Shown here piece by piece: positions 26,801 through 33,767 of a stretch of DNA of 64,000 nucleotides. The notes beneath the pieces are model-generated. The model was not told the origin of the DNA and searched no databases. It worked only from the letters and a program-made list of their open reading frames with translations. The DNA comes from Limnoperna fortunei (Eukaryota > Mollusca > Bivalvia > Mytilida > Modiolidae), in the NCBI GenBank assembly GCA_944474755.1, contig OX104115.1, positions 57,292,648 to 57,356,647 of the forward strand, read 5' to 3'. Numbering within the stretch: the stretch's first letter is position 1; each line of letters opens with the position of its first letter. The translations under genes and the position numbers were made by a program.

Positions 26801-26946
26801 CATAATGTTTTGTGAAAATATCTTTTTCATAAGAATAAAAAAATCAAAACGTACCGCCCTTTACAATCTTCAACTGTTATAGATTGCGGATTACCTTGAA
26901 TAAAGGTTAAGTCCCCTTGATTGATTACCTTTTTGTTAATAGCCAT
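8491..26946 (-). CDS. MIEAP-like (mitochondria-eating protein C-terminal domain) gene, 11 coding exons
   Basis: Spliced host gene rebuilt from the minus strand. Coding exons run 26,946-26,855; 24,057-23,845; 23,085-22,903; 22,315-22,190; 18,710-18,501; 15,539-15,330; 14,378-14,328; 13,430-13,223; 12,478-12,392; 10,187-10,122; 8,802-8,491. Every intron has GT/AG ends and the phases join without a frame break. The sum is 1,758 nt, or 585 aa plus stop. The N-terminal two thirds is charged and helical (coiled-coil-like). The last four exons contain 'LGEMFSEMYDNEWTD', 'ITQEPPMVL' and 'EFTIWPALRLHKDGPILSKG', which I recognise as the C-terminal domain of mitochondria-eating protein (MIEAP/SPATA18). 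In vertebrates that protein acts in p53-linked mitochondrial quality control. The domain call is from memory of the family; function in a bivalve is inference. Introns are full of SINEs and other repeats. Confidence 0.72.
8810..10110. other. Intron 10, no further feature seen
   Basis: AT-rich intron sequence of the MIEAP-like gene. No exon or named repeat is supported. Confidence 0.4.
10122..10187 (-). CDS. MIEAP-like gene, exon 10
   Basis: 66 nt between the acceptor 'tttgatttcag' and the donor 'gtaaga'. It encodes 22 residues starting MRSQLKSVARINAEK, phase 0 at both ends. The internal ATG is probably not a start, because exon 9 joins in frame. Confidence 0.75.
10320..10480 (+). repeat. Fragment of a GGACGGACG-type interspersed repeat
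   Basis: 'aagtttcatcaaattccattcagtagtgtaggaag' followed by 'cgggcggacgaacagatggagtgacggacac' resembles the 3' part of the repeat at 17,490-17,740. It lies in an intron of the MIEAP-like gene. Confidence 0.5.
11518..11721 (-). repeat. tRNA-derived SINE, second family
   Basis: On the minus strand the head at 11,721 reads 'gcggatttggctgagttgtc', a box A-like motif, and 'gagtttgaatccc' (11,648-11,636) is box B-like. The tail 'gaggttaagcaaacatttgacagtat' matches the copy at 21,966-22,110. It is not a functional tRNA: the cloverleaf does not close and a long body follows. Confidence 0.75.
12392..12478 (-). CDS. MIEAP-like gene, exon 9
   Basis: 87 nt between the acceptor 'tttacatctag' and the donor 'gtaacg'. 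It encodes 29 residues (GCYTICIEKWQETF...), phase 0 at both ends. Confidence 0.75.
13223..13430 (-). CDS. MIEAP-like gene, exon 8
   Basis: 208 nt between the acceptor 'ctacttctcaataag' and the donor 'gtaagtacc'. The first base completes an Arg codon split with exon 7, and the exon ends on a codon boundary. It encodes 'LGDPNRPMKLGEMFSEMYDN', typical of the start of the MIEAP C-terminal domain. Confidence 0.78.
14328..14378 (-). CDS. MIEAP-like gene, exon 7
   Basis: 51 nt between the acceptor 'tttttgtaag' and the donor 'gtaaat'. It encodes TLEISQLREENESLQT, a heptad-like coiled coil. It starts with the third base of a codon and ends after two bases, which matches both neighbours. Confidence 0.72.
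14455..14871 (+). repeat. Mytilid-type interspersed/tandem repeat, full unit
   Basis: It starts 'accttggtatctttgatgat', runs through 'cactggggcgatacc', 'gggtatcaccagcccagtag', 'gagcgccactgatgagtctt' and 'gtgtctggcgtag', and ends in another 'ccttggtatcttagatgaca'. So a ~35-bp sequence flanks the unit as a direct repeat. I recognise this sequence as very common in Mytilus genomic and EST data (established knowledge, not searched here). Partial copies lie at 19,488, 24,150, 26,467 and 29,325. Confidence 0.8.
15330..15539 (-). CDS. MIEAP-like gene, exon 6 (duplicated exon, copy B)
   Basis: 210 nt between the acceptor 'gttaaaacag' and the donor 'gtaagtatgcat'. It encodes 69 whole residues with 'SSKKPGKRFEVN' and 'VVLVGKIEDST'. 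By hand count about 45 of 69 residues match the exon at 18,501-18,710. Both copies keep the same phase (one base in, two bases out), so either or both can be spliced in without breaking the frame. Confidence 0.78.
15870..16960. repeat. Degenerate direct repeat, about 745 bp apart
   Basis: 'tttgacgagtgtaggagag...atgtttcaaggactcc...cctgtaacatgt' (15,928-16,040) recurs as 'tttgacgagcgtaggcgag...atgtttcaagcactcc...ccgttacatgt' (16,683-16,806). In both copies it is followed by 'caaagttca...cctctcatc...accttc/acctttt'. A third partial match is at 16,370-16,450. The region is within intron 5 of the MIEAP-like gene. Confidence 0.6.
17490..17740 (-). repeat. Mytilid-type repeat with ACGG microsatellite
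   Basis: It contains 'gtccatgggacacagatgcccccgc', a body with 'gtttctgagaaaagctt', a (GGAC/ACGG)n stretch at 17,658-17,697 and 'tatgccccggacaagtcgtcgcggtggcat'. I recognise it as a dispersed element of mytilid genomes. It lies between the two duplicated exons. Confidence 0.65.
17750..17830 (+). repeat. Short dispersed repeat, paired with 21,240-21,320
   Basis: 'accgaccgaataacaagagccaaaa' and 'ggacaattac' match 'atcgaccgaacaacaagagccaaaa' and 'ggacaattac' at 21,256-21,300 in the same orientation. Confidence 0.6.
18501..18710 (-). CDS. MIEAP-like gene, exon 5 (duplicated exon, copy A)
   Basis: 210 nt between the acceptor 'tttaaaacag' and the donor 'gtaagtatgcat'. The 12-nt donor context is identical to that of exon 6. 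It encodes 'TSKKPGKRFEVK' and 'LVLLVGKIEEST'. The similarity reaches into the splice flanks, so this is an intragenic duplication that included some intron. Confidence 0.78.
19488..19806 (-). repeat. Mytilid-type repeat, partial copy of the 14,455 unit
   Basis: On the minus strand it contains the landmarks of the 14,455-14,871 unit in order: 'ttcaaggtgtagatagcc', 'gagcgctactgatgagtctt', 'gtaaattctatttaccttggtatctt'. Confidence 0.75.
19962..20165 (+). repeat. Mytilid-type dispersed repeat (ACCAGGTTTTATGGC family)
   Basis: 'accggcaagctcgagaatca', 'ggcatttcaaaagaaatggtgag' and 'aaccaggttttatggcatgcaaaacctcccac' occur in this order. Minus-strand copies are at 51,660-51,860 and 23,428-23,530. Confidence 0.7.
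20371..20447 (-). CDS. Orphan candidate exon inside intron 4
   Basis: 77 nt between a good acceptor 'tttcgtgcag' and the donor 'gtaaga'. Only one frame is open; it encodes 'LQEVVVSESIFANVTNFFGI' and DLKTK. The phase (two bases in, zero out) does not fit the neighbouring exons 4 and 5, so it is not in my main model. It could be a relic exon or belong to an alternative transcript. Confidence 0.4.
20523..20635 (-). CDS. Candidate alternative first exon
   Basis: ATG at 20,635 in a good context (aaag ATG g) opens 37 codons (MGWMVHEIKLSHNLGKG...) up to a strong donor 'gtaagt'. It ends two bases into a codon, which fits exon 5 at 18,710. It could therefore start a shorter isoform. No promoter motif was seen. 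Confidence 0.35.
21240..21320 (+). repeat. Short dispersed repeat, second copy
   Basis: This is the counterpart of 17,750-17,830 (see that entry). It ends in an 'acacacaca'-rich stretch. Confidence 0.6.
21966..22110 (+). repeat. tRNA-derived SINE, second family (shorter copy)
   Basis: The head 'gcagatttggccaagtgg' has a box A-like motif at 21,972-21,990 and box B 'gttcgaatccc' at 22,039-22,049. Then comes 'gagggtaagcaaaacatctgacagtac', as in the copy at 11,518-11,721. It lies in an intron of the MIEAP-like gene. Confidence 0.75.
22190..22315 (-). CDS. MIEAP-like gene, exon 4
   Basis: 126 nt between the acceptor 'tattttgtag' and the donor 'gtaggt'. It encodes EMEALLLQIPGITPQSATND and further charged residues. 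Its phase is compatible with exons 3 and 5. Confidence 0.72.
22903..23085 (-). CDS. MIEAP-like gene, exon 3
   Basis: Open for 183 nt up to the donor 'gtgaga'. Two acceptors are close together: 'ccttaaaacag' (exon end 23,089) and 'cagaaag' (exon end 23,085). Only the second keeps the frame with exon 2, so I chose 23,085. It encodes 'EEILNIIKNERQDIYRTCKE' and 'LKKTKEELETLQKNF', charged and coiled-coil-like. The acceptor choice is the weakest point of the model. Confidence 0.62.
23428..23530 (-). repeat. Partial copy of the 19,962 repeat
   Basis: 'tttgccggtttctcggacttg' and 'ttattaccttcatta' match the reverse complement of the 19,962-20,165 copy and the 51,660-51,860 copy. Confidence 0.6.
23845..24057 (-). 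CDS. MIEAP-like gene, exon 2
   Basis: 213 nt between the acceptor 'ttatttgcag' and the donor 'gtaaat'. It encodes 'DVWKLAKSQIGVSNRTANTN' and more hydrophilic residues up to QQQELE. Its one-base entry phase fits both the ATG exon at 26,855-26,946 and the candidate exon at 28,443-28,664. Confidence 0.72.
24150..24190 (+). repeat. Short fragment of the 14,455 repeat
   Basis: 'ctattaaccttggtatctttgatgacattt' equals the start of the 14,455 unit; nothing more of the unit follows. Confidence 0.5.
24200..26460. other. Intron 1 of the MIEAP-like gene, no exon supported
   Basis: AT-rich intron. An open stretch at 25,492-25,710 (minus) has an acceptor-like 'tgtcttttag' but no donor in a usable place. 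Confidence 0.35.
26467..26605 (-). repeat. Partial copy of the 14,455 repeat
   Basis: 'aagataccaaggttaac', 'cgcgtttcgtctaatcaagaccc' and 'ggtggcactcaaacccaaaca' are the reverse complement of the right end of the 14,455 unit. Confidence 0.7.
26855..26946 (-). CDS. MIEAP-like gene, exon 1 (start codon)
   Basis: ATG at 26,946-26,944 with an in-frame TAA nine bases upstream, so this is a true first coding exon. It encodes MAINKKVINQGDLTFIQGNP and 10 more residues up to the donor 'gtacgt'. It ends two bases into an Arg codon completed by exon 2. No TATA box is evident upstream. Confidence 0.65.
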
Positions 26947-27282
26947 ATTTAATTAACTAGAGCACATAGTGACACAGTTACTGCGCAATGGACCAGGTCA
27001 CAAGCTGAGTAAATTTGTTATTCCCAATCTTCATTAACTGGTTCCTTCTTATAAATGCTTAAATTGCTTTCATACTTTGATTTAATTTTTATTCTAGGGT
27101 ATCAAATTTTGTGGTTTTCGTGACTGAAGGAAAACCAAGAAATTAATAATTCAACGAATAGTAGCCTTCATACAATCTATAATGGTGGTAAACTTATCTG
27201 AGATACTGCAACGGTTGTTTACATCGAAAATGACGACTGATTTTCAAAGACCATTGTTATATCAATCCTTGTTTAAGATTGT

Positions 27283-27541
27283 GATTGAGACACTCAAACG
27301 AATTGAAATTGATAAAAAAAACATCGTTACAAGTTTCAAGTGTGTATTCTCGTATCAGTAATAAAAGTTCTTTCTGTTGTGCCTTTTCATTGTAAATTGT
27401 TGATAATGCAGGAATATCATTATCGACAACTACTTAAAGACACTCAAAGAAATGAAATCGATAAAGAAAAACATCGTTGTTAGATTTAAACATGCTACAG
27501 TAATAAAAGTTCTTTCTGTTGTGCCTTTTCATTTTAAAGGT
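27283..27541 (+). repeat. Tandem duplication, unit about 145 bp
   Basis: Both halves contain 'gacactcaaa.gaa.tgaaat.gataaa.aaaaacatcgtt' and end in 'agtaataaaagttctttctgttgtgccttttcatt'. The second block (35 bp) is identical in both halves. Confidence 0.75.
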
Positions 27542-28442
27542 TTTATTTATACAGACATATAAAAACCATCATTGGATGTTAAACAACAACAATCAATCAA
27601 TCAATAAAAACCATTATTGTAATTAAAATAGTGATAAATATAGCATCTTTTGTAGAGATATTCATCTTTCAACACAACTAATACCTTTTTGGGGTAAAAA
27701 ACACATTTTTCCCTACGTAATTCACAGTAATGTTAATTATGTACACTGTTACATAGCAACACTATTCTGTTTTATCTTTTTTCGTGCTCCTGTAAAAACA
27801 TGACCGCTAATTTAAAAGCGTACAGACAAGCACTTTATGTGAACGCCGGAAATTGTCGGCATTTCCGTCACGTTTTATATGTATTTTTTACCGAACTACG
27901 AACCATGAATTTTAGAATCTCACCAAACGGACATTCTTCTCCAACAAAGAAAATTGATGTCAACGAAAAAAAATGAATCCAGTTATACATGCAATTAATA
28001 AGAAGGAAAAGGGGCAATGTCAAGATCCTCAAGGTCCTATTACAATGCCTTTTTTATTGCAAAAGATATATATGATATAAAAGATATATAAGATATAAAA
28101 TGGTTTGTCTTTGTTATGCTATTATAATAAAATATATTCAGTCTAAATATAAACAGGGTCAAAGCCATTGTTATAATGCTCTTCAATTAGAAATTTTCTA
28201 TTTTGAATAATATTTAAATAGTTTTAAATTTGTTTACTTCTAACGACAAATCATAATTAAATGGTAGAGGGTAAAACTCATTATCATTTATTGTCATTTA
28301 ATGCAATTGGTTTCTTTTTAATAACAGAAACGACTGTAAATTAAACTAAATGCACATACATAAATAGCATATTGCAACAAAAATCCACATATATCAATTA
28401 CATTGTTTTTTAAAACATTTAAAATTAAACTAACATTCTTAC

Positions 28443-28664
28443 CTTAATTTTGAGTCTAACTCTTTTATTTCATTCAGTATGTCGTTACTCATTTGTATAA
28501 TCATTTCAACCGTCTTTTCACTAGACTTTTCAGTTTCTGTCTTCAATGGTTGGGCATTAGTTTGAACTTTCTTTGCAGGTAGAGGGTTCACACTTTGTTT
28601 AGTTATGTGTCTAATGTCTTTGATAATTGTGTGTAATTCTTGAAGCTTTTCTTTTGTAAGAACA
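28443..28664 (-). CDS. Candidate upstream coding exon
   Basis: 222 nt between the acceptor 'attgaatttcag' and the donor 'gtaagaat', open in one frame for 73 residues ('VLTKEKLQELHTIIKDIRHI' and 'SEKTVEMIIQMSNDILNEIK'). The charged helical style and the phase (one base in, two out) are those of the MIEAP-like gene, and the exon could splice to exon 2. It lies upstream of the ATG exon, so it would need an alternative 5' exon not found here, or it belongs to a neighbouring paralogue. Confidence 0.55.
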
Positions 28665-28948
28665 CTGAAATTCAATCAAAGTGTCTTGGTAAATCAGAAT
28701 ACTTCTATTGCATAAAAGCTAGGGTTCAAAAGTCTATATTACTTCCGATCCGTTAAATTGATTTCTCATAATTAATACGTTACTTCAAGTTAATTTGAGG
28801 ACACTTTAGCTTAGATCATCAAAGTTTAGACCGTAACTACGTGTACTTTACATTATTATTTGAAAATACTAATAATTTTTACTGGCAGGTTAGACTACGC
28901 TAAAAACATTATTTTGATGAGGATTGTTTCTCTGTTTGTTTGTTTGAA

Positions 28949-29165
28949 AGATGTTTAACGCCACTTTCAGCAATGTTTCAGCTATATCATGGTGTCCCAG
29001 TAATTTTTTTTGGGGGGGGGTGGGAGAAACCGGTAGGAAAACTGGCAATCCTCGTAAACTGATTGGAGACAAGAACACTCTGCCTGCAGTTAGACTCGAA
29101 CCTGCAACAATAACTTTGACAGACCATGTGATCAAAAGTACCTTAACCACCCGGCATCCTTGTCC
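28949..29165 (-). repeat. V/Meta-core tRNA-derived SINE (RUDI-like)
   Basis: 'gatgtttaacgccactttcagcaatg', 'ccggtaggaaaactggcaatcctcgt', 'gacagaccatgtgatcaaaag' and 'ccttaaccacccggcat' are the reverse complement of a SINE like that at 7,898-8,151. A G-run interrupts the core. Confidence 0.8.
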
Positions 29166-29324
29166 CCTTTTAATAGCAGAAAGAAGGGTATTACATGTAA
29201 TTCTGTAATTCATTAACAGGTTTAAATTATATTATACATAAAAGTATTACTATCAGCTGTGATTATTAAATTATCAATTTGATTTGTTGGAATGCAGTTG
29301 TATTTATATAACTATGACTATAAC

Positions 29325-29490
29325 AAGACGCGTGTTTCATTTAATCAAGACTTGTCAGTGGCGCTCAAAACCTCCTCCCTAAAACAATTTTTATTCTAAT
29401 AATTAAGATAGTGTAGAGGTTTTATTCCTGAAATTCCGAAACATTTTACCAATTCCAGATTAGGCCATCTAAACCTTGCGGTTAGGAAAA
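29325..29490 (-). repeat. Partial copy of the 14,455 repeat
   Basis: 'cgcgtgtttcatttaatcaagacttgtcagtggcgctcaaa' and later 'aggccatctaaaccttg' follow the order of the 14,455 unit on the minus strand. Confidence 0.7.
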
Positions 29491-29499
29491 CATCATAGG

Positions 29500-30680
29500 T
29501 TTATTTTCTATTTAAAATATGTTACATTTTACTCTCTGAAACGTCTTCAAAACATGTTTGCAAATAATGTTGTCTGATACTGTTTTGCCAATAGAAAGAA
29601 ATGGGATTCGTAATATCGTCTGATTTATATAAATTCATATTCTTCAGTTTCGCTGAATATCTTTATTCAAGAGCAAAAGGATAAACACTCTACATATTAA
29701 ATTTTTTAATTGTCAAAAATGGTATCTCAGTAAAGGAAAGCAACAGATACAAAGACGTGATTTAATACGTTCATACCAAATGAAACTAAAATACAAAACA
29801 ACTATTGAGAAAAAAACAGATAGACCAATCCCCATCAAAACGGAAGTGAAATCATGCGCAACGAAAATGTCAACAGTTGTGAAAAAAACGTTTATGATTT
29901 TTTGTAAATGATTCTTGCCTTATAAGATATCGCACAGTGTAGAAACCATCGATCAAAAACTACATTTAACCCTAAAAGCATGATAAGTGAAAACATTTTT
30001 CAGGACAAACAATAGTGTAGTCCGTTATTGTAGTGATAAAAGTTATTTAAATGACACTTTTTACTTTAGCTGATATTACTTAAATAAGGAAATTGTAACC
30101 CCTCCTGATTAAGAGGCACTTAAATTTGACAGCTACTATAATTGAATGGGGGAGTGATAGTTTATAATATATTTCTCTTGTGTATTCTGTTTTATCAGAA
30201 AATATTTGTTTTTTGAGATAACAGAATACAAAATAAACTTATTGTTTTAAACCTATAAAAGAGCTAGCGATGTCTAACCGATTCCGTCTTCAGTTCTAAA
30301 TTGACTTGCAAACATACAAAGTTAATAAATGTTACACTAGCCACTGAAATAAAAAATTGTAAAACTGTTTAATTTACTTGCTGGTCATCAAGTCCAGTTT
30401 TTTAGTGTAACATTACTGTTTTCTTTGGTGGGATATTGTTACATGATTATTGCGGAACAATTTCGAAAATGTATTAGATATATAAATGTATGCAATTAGA
30501 AAAAGTATGAATGATGTCCGTGTAAAACTGTTGTGATGTTGGAAATGCAAGCAGTGGACTCGATTGAAAAACATTAAGTGAAGAAAGTAGCAGCAGAACA
30601 TCTTATATATGAAGACGACTCTGAAGTTGAAAAAGTTTTGTAAAGCCGCAAAGTTCACACAAAAAGAAATTCACAAAAAC
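29500..30680. other. Intergenic, nothing recognised
   Basis: AT-rich stretch between the last repeat and the old Gypsy element. No LTR boundary for that element could be seen here. Confidence 0.35.
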
Positions 30681-30689
30681 TGGCAACAC

Positions 30690-32307
30690 ACTTAAATTGG
30701 AAATGGAATTGGATAGAGAAAAAATGCACTCGAACGAGTTGAAATGGAAGTTAGTATTAGTAAGGGAACGAAATGAAACATAAAGACAATTAGAATTTGC
30801 TTAGAAACAACATAATTTTCTTCCATTTAAAGTAAGACTCTAAACATTTAGTCCAAAGAGTAATGATATTTTTACAGTTTTGTCCGAGTATGATGCAGTT
30901 GGAGACCAGACAAAGTGGAGAAATGAAATTAAGGTGTTACAACTGAGAAATTTGCTAACCAAAATAGCGGGACAAACGTCATCACAAGTTTCATCATATG
31001 AACTGTTGAAAAGAGCATTGATTAACCTTAACGATTCTGTCTCATTATTATTTTTGGAATTATCTAACATGAGAAAAGAGAACAATTAAGCATATCGTGG
31101 ATTAATGTCACGAATTGAACAGTGTATATACAGATGCATCAAAGGAAAAGATCCAACTAAGTTCTTCAAAGAGGAATGTTGCCTTAAGGCCTTATCTCGA
31201 TCTCACCCTAGTGGATTCGTTACAATAAAGAAAGTTCTTTTGTGGTCGAAGCAGCTGAAAATTACATCCCACGTCCGAAACCTAGTTATAAGGAAACATC
31301 GAGAAAACAACTTAATAAATCCGGGAATATGAAAAGTGATATTGCAAAAGAATCCAGGGTGGAAAATATCTCAAACGTTACAAGTGTAGTCAGCTGGGGC
31401 ATTTTGCTAACAAGTGTCCAGGTAAGATTAACCTTGCTTCCAGTTTTTTTAATAGGAATTATGGATTACTTCATATTCCGGGAAAAAGTCAATCAGCGAG
31501 TTATGCCGTTTGCAAAAAACAGATGCTTCGATGTCTTTATTGCGTAAAAATTAAGTGGATTTAAGGTGTGTCTTAGACGAACAAAGAATAAATCTGTATA
31601 CAGCTATCGGTGCCATACTTTAGTGGACCTGCACAGGTGGGATTAGCACCTGACCTGATGGCATATGCACTGTTAGGTATGGATGATAAATCAGCAACAA
31701 ATTAGTTCGGTTACAAGGGCTTTAAGCACTTAAAAATAAGAGGTGTGATGGGGAGCCACATGTTTTGATGCTGGACAGTTATACCTGAGGATTAGTGTAA
31801 TGACATTATTACAGAGAGTTACAGAGTCCAAGAAAGTGCAGAAGACAAACAAGGGTATTTTCAGTTTGGATAATATTAGCATAGTGATAGCTGTAATGTT
31901 ATCAAATATCCGCAGGGAGGATCCTTAATTACAAAACTGTTACAATAAGGCATTGTCTCATCTAGATAGTATTGAGTACCTATCAAAGTCTGAGAAAATA
32001 AAATCCTACGAAGGAAGTGGCCTTTCAACGCTAAGTGTAAAATATGTCATAGGTTGTAGTTCAAGAGCATTTGCTTAAAACTGTGATGATGATGGCAAAT
32101 GATTATTCCTTGCAGGCCATCTTGGTGATGAAAAGATAAACAAGCGCATTTTGAAATCGTTCTACTGGCCAAGAATGTTTCTAAATGTTAGCGAACATTA
32201 TTCAACGTGACACTAGTCAAAGAGTGGCCAAACGTAGCAAAGTACAGGTTCCTACCTGTTACAACTTCAATTATCAGTGAGCCTTTTACCAAGATATCCA
32301 TGGATAT
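30690..32307 (+). pseudogene. Old Ty3/Gypsy-type element, left half: gag, zinc knuckle, integrase N-terminus
   Basis: Decayed plus-strand element. 30,720-31,310 encodes gag-like pieces ('FTVLSEYDAVGDQTKWRNEI', 'VVEAAENYIPRPKPSYKETS'). At 31,381-31,425 a CCHC knuckle is legible as YKCSQLGHFANKC with its first Cys changed to Arg. At 32,115-32,215 an integrase zinc-binding region reads 'GHLGDEKINKRILKSFYWPR'. It is followed by 'ISEPFTKISMDI' at the start of the catalytic core. The frame stops at 32,307, where another element is inserted, and resumes at 42,126. Several stops and shifts make it non-functional. No protease motif was recognised. Confidence 0.72.
32304..32307 (+). other. Target site duplication ATAT, left copy
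   Basis: ATAT directly before the LTR start TGTAACA at 32,308. The same ATAT follows the LTR end GTTACA at 42,122-42,125. Removing the insertion and one copy restores an uninterrupted integrase frame. Confidence 0.85.
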
Positions 32308-32386
32308 TGTAACAATACAGCTATATATATATATATATATATATTAGTGACAACCCCATAGGGAAATGAATGTAATAATATTGTAA
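32308..32386 (+). repeat. LTR stub (first ~79 bp of the LTR)
   Basis: 'tgtaacaatacagctatata...tagtgacaaccccatagggaaatgaatgtaa' matches the start of the LTRs at 32,670 and 41,051. It then joins directly to the 3'UTR. The junction carries an 'aatatt' microhomology. An expanded (AT)n lies at 32,322-32,344. Confidence 0.85.
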
Positions 32387-32669
32387 TAATATTTTGCTCT
32401 TCTTCTCTCAGGTTTTGTTGTCCCGTATTGGCTTATTTATTCACATATATTAGAAGGTGGCGTCTTGTATAAAGTGTGTCTTTTTCATGTTGAAGTACCA
32501 AAGATATTTTTTAAATATTTATTTTCATAATTGATATGTGAATACATAAGTTATCATGTTTGTTTAATTATGTTATAGTTATATATTTACATGTTATCGT
32601 TGGAGTTAACCAACCTGTATAAAGATTACCTCCCTTTGGGGACAAATGCTTTAACTGGGAGGGGGGCAG
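32387..32669 (+). repeat. 3'UTR and polypurine tract of the deleted left copy
   Basis: It matches 40,762-41,050 nearly throughout ('ataatattttgctcttcttctctcagg' to 'aactgggagg'). It ends in a polypurine tract 'gggaggggggcag' directly before the middle LTR, exactly as at the 3' end of the element. Confidence 0.85.
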
Positions 32670-33725
32670 TGTAACAATACAGCTATATATATATTAGTGA
32701 CAACCCCATAGGAAATGAATGTATTAATATTGTATACTTAGAAACATCTTATTCAAGAGTTTATTATAATAAAGGTCCACGATCGGCAAATTGTTGACAT
32801 TTTTGGACATCGCTATGTTCGGAATATTTTTACTAAGTCGTCATAAAATCGGTTGGTTGACTTATTTATTGTGAATGATATGATACATAATGTTATCACC
32901 TTTCTATTTGTGTATTTATTAAACAGCTGTCCTGCATAATTGTCCGTAACCATCCAAAAGTAGGCGTGGAAGTTGCAGAGGCAGCCAGTGTTTACTTGAT
33001 GTGCTTATATGTATTCAAATTTACCGGGAATGCACACACAATTTATTGTTTTCCAATAGGCGTGATTTTATTGGCTGTTTCGCTGATGAACAGCCTATAA
33101 AAAGGGGCTTACGCCAACCTTCTTCAGATATTGTATCTCAATTCCTACAAGAGTGGGACTGATCTTGTGATCAAACTTGATTCAAACTTTGCTAATAAAT
33201 AACCAGATCAAACACCATGAGATGGGAAGAGAAATTTAGGTCCACTATAAGTTTGGTAGGTTGGCTTAAGTAAAGTAACCATGTGACGTCTGCAGTTAAC
33301 TTTCTCAAGTCCCGCTTCAACCTTAGTCATTTCAACCTTCGACCGGAAATCAACCTTTATTTGTTTATCGGTTGTTAAGGACTTTAAGACGTTAAAGAAT
33401 TATTACTAGGGTTGAAAGATCAACCTTGTATGATTTATTGAAATTAAATTAAAAATTCTTAGGTTGAAAGATCAACCTTTACCCCTTCCCGTAAGTCCAG
33501 TCAACCTTCATCAGTCTACCTTTATCGGTCAACCTTCGCCAGTCAACCTTCGTAGTCAACCTTCGTACAATATCAAGGATTGTTACGTTTGTTTAATTAT
33601 ATATGCCTTATATAAATTGTATATAGTATAATTTAATTTTAATATACATAAAAATATGTATTTTTATCCTGACTTTGTCTAATTCAACCTTCATACCAAA
33701 GCAAAGGCCCACTCCAAATTAAGTT
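32670..33725 (+). repeat. Middle (5') LTR of the composite element
   Basis: Starts TGTAACAATACAG. It is homologous to 41,051-42,051, but the last ~70 bp of the LTR and any primer-binding site are missing: similarity stops at 'caaattaagtt'. It keeps a TATA box (33,096-33,103) and an AATAAA near 33,194. The second half is crowded with 'tcaacctt' motifs. Confidence 0.85.
33096..33103 (+). promoter_or_regulatory. TATA box of the middle LTR
   Basis: 'cctataaaaagggg' follows an inverted CCAAT ('attggctg'). The right LTR has 'ccaataaaaaggg' at the same place, a change that destroys the TATA box there. Confidence 0.65.
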
Positions 33726-33767
33726 GCATAAATAAATCAAGAGATTTACCTAAAGTTTTCTTTAACA

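Noticed and set aside
30413..31085. Minus-strand ORFs opposite the old gag
   Set aside because: The plus strand carries the gag-like protein; the reverse frames have no motif.
32322..32344. (AT)n run as a functional promoter element
   Set aside because: It is an expanded form of the 'ctatatatat' already present in the other LTRs, so simple slippage explains it.
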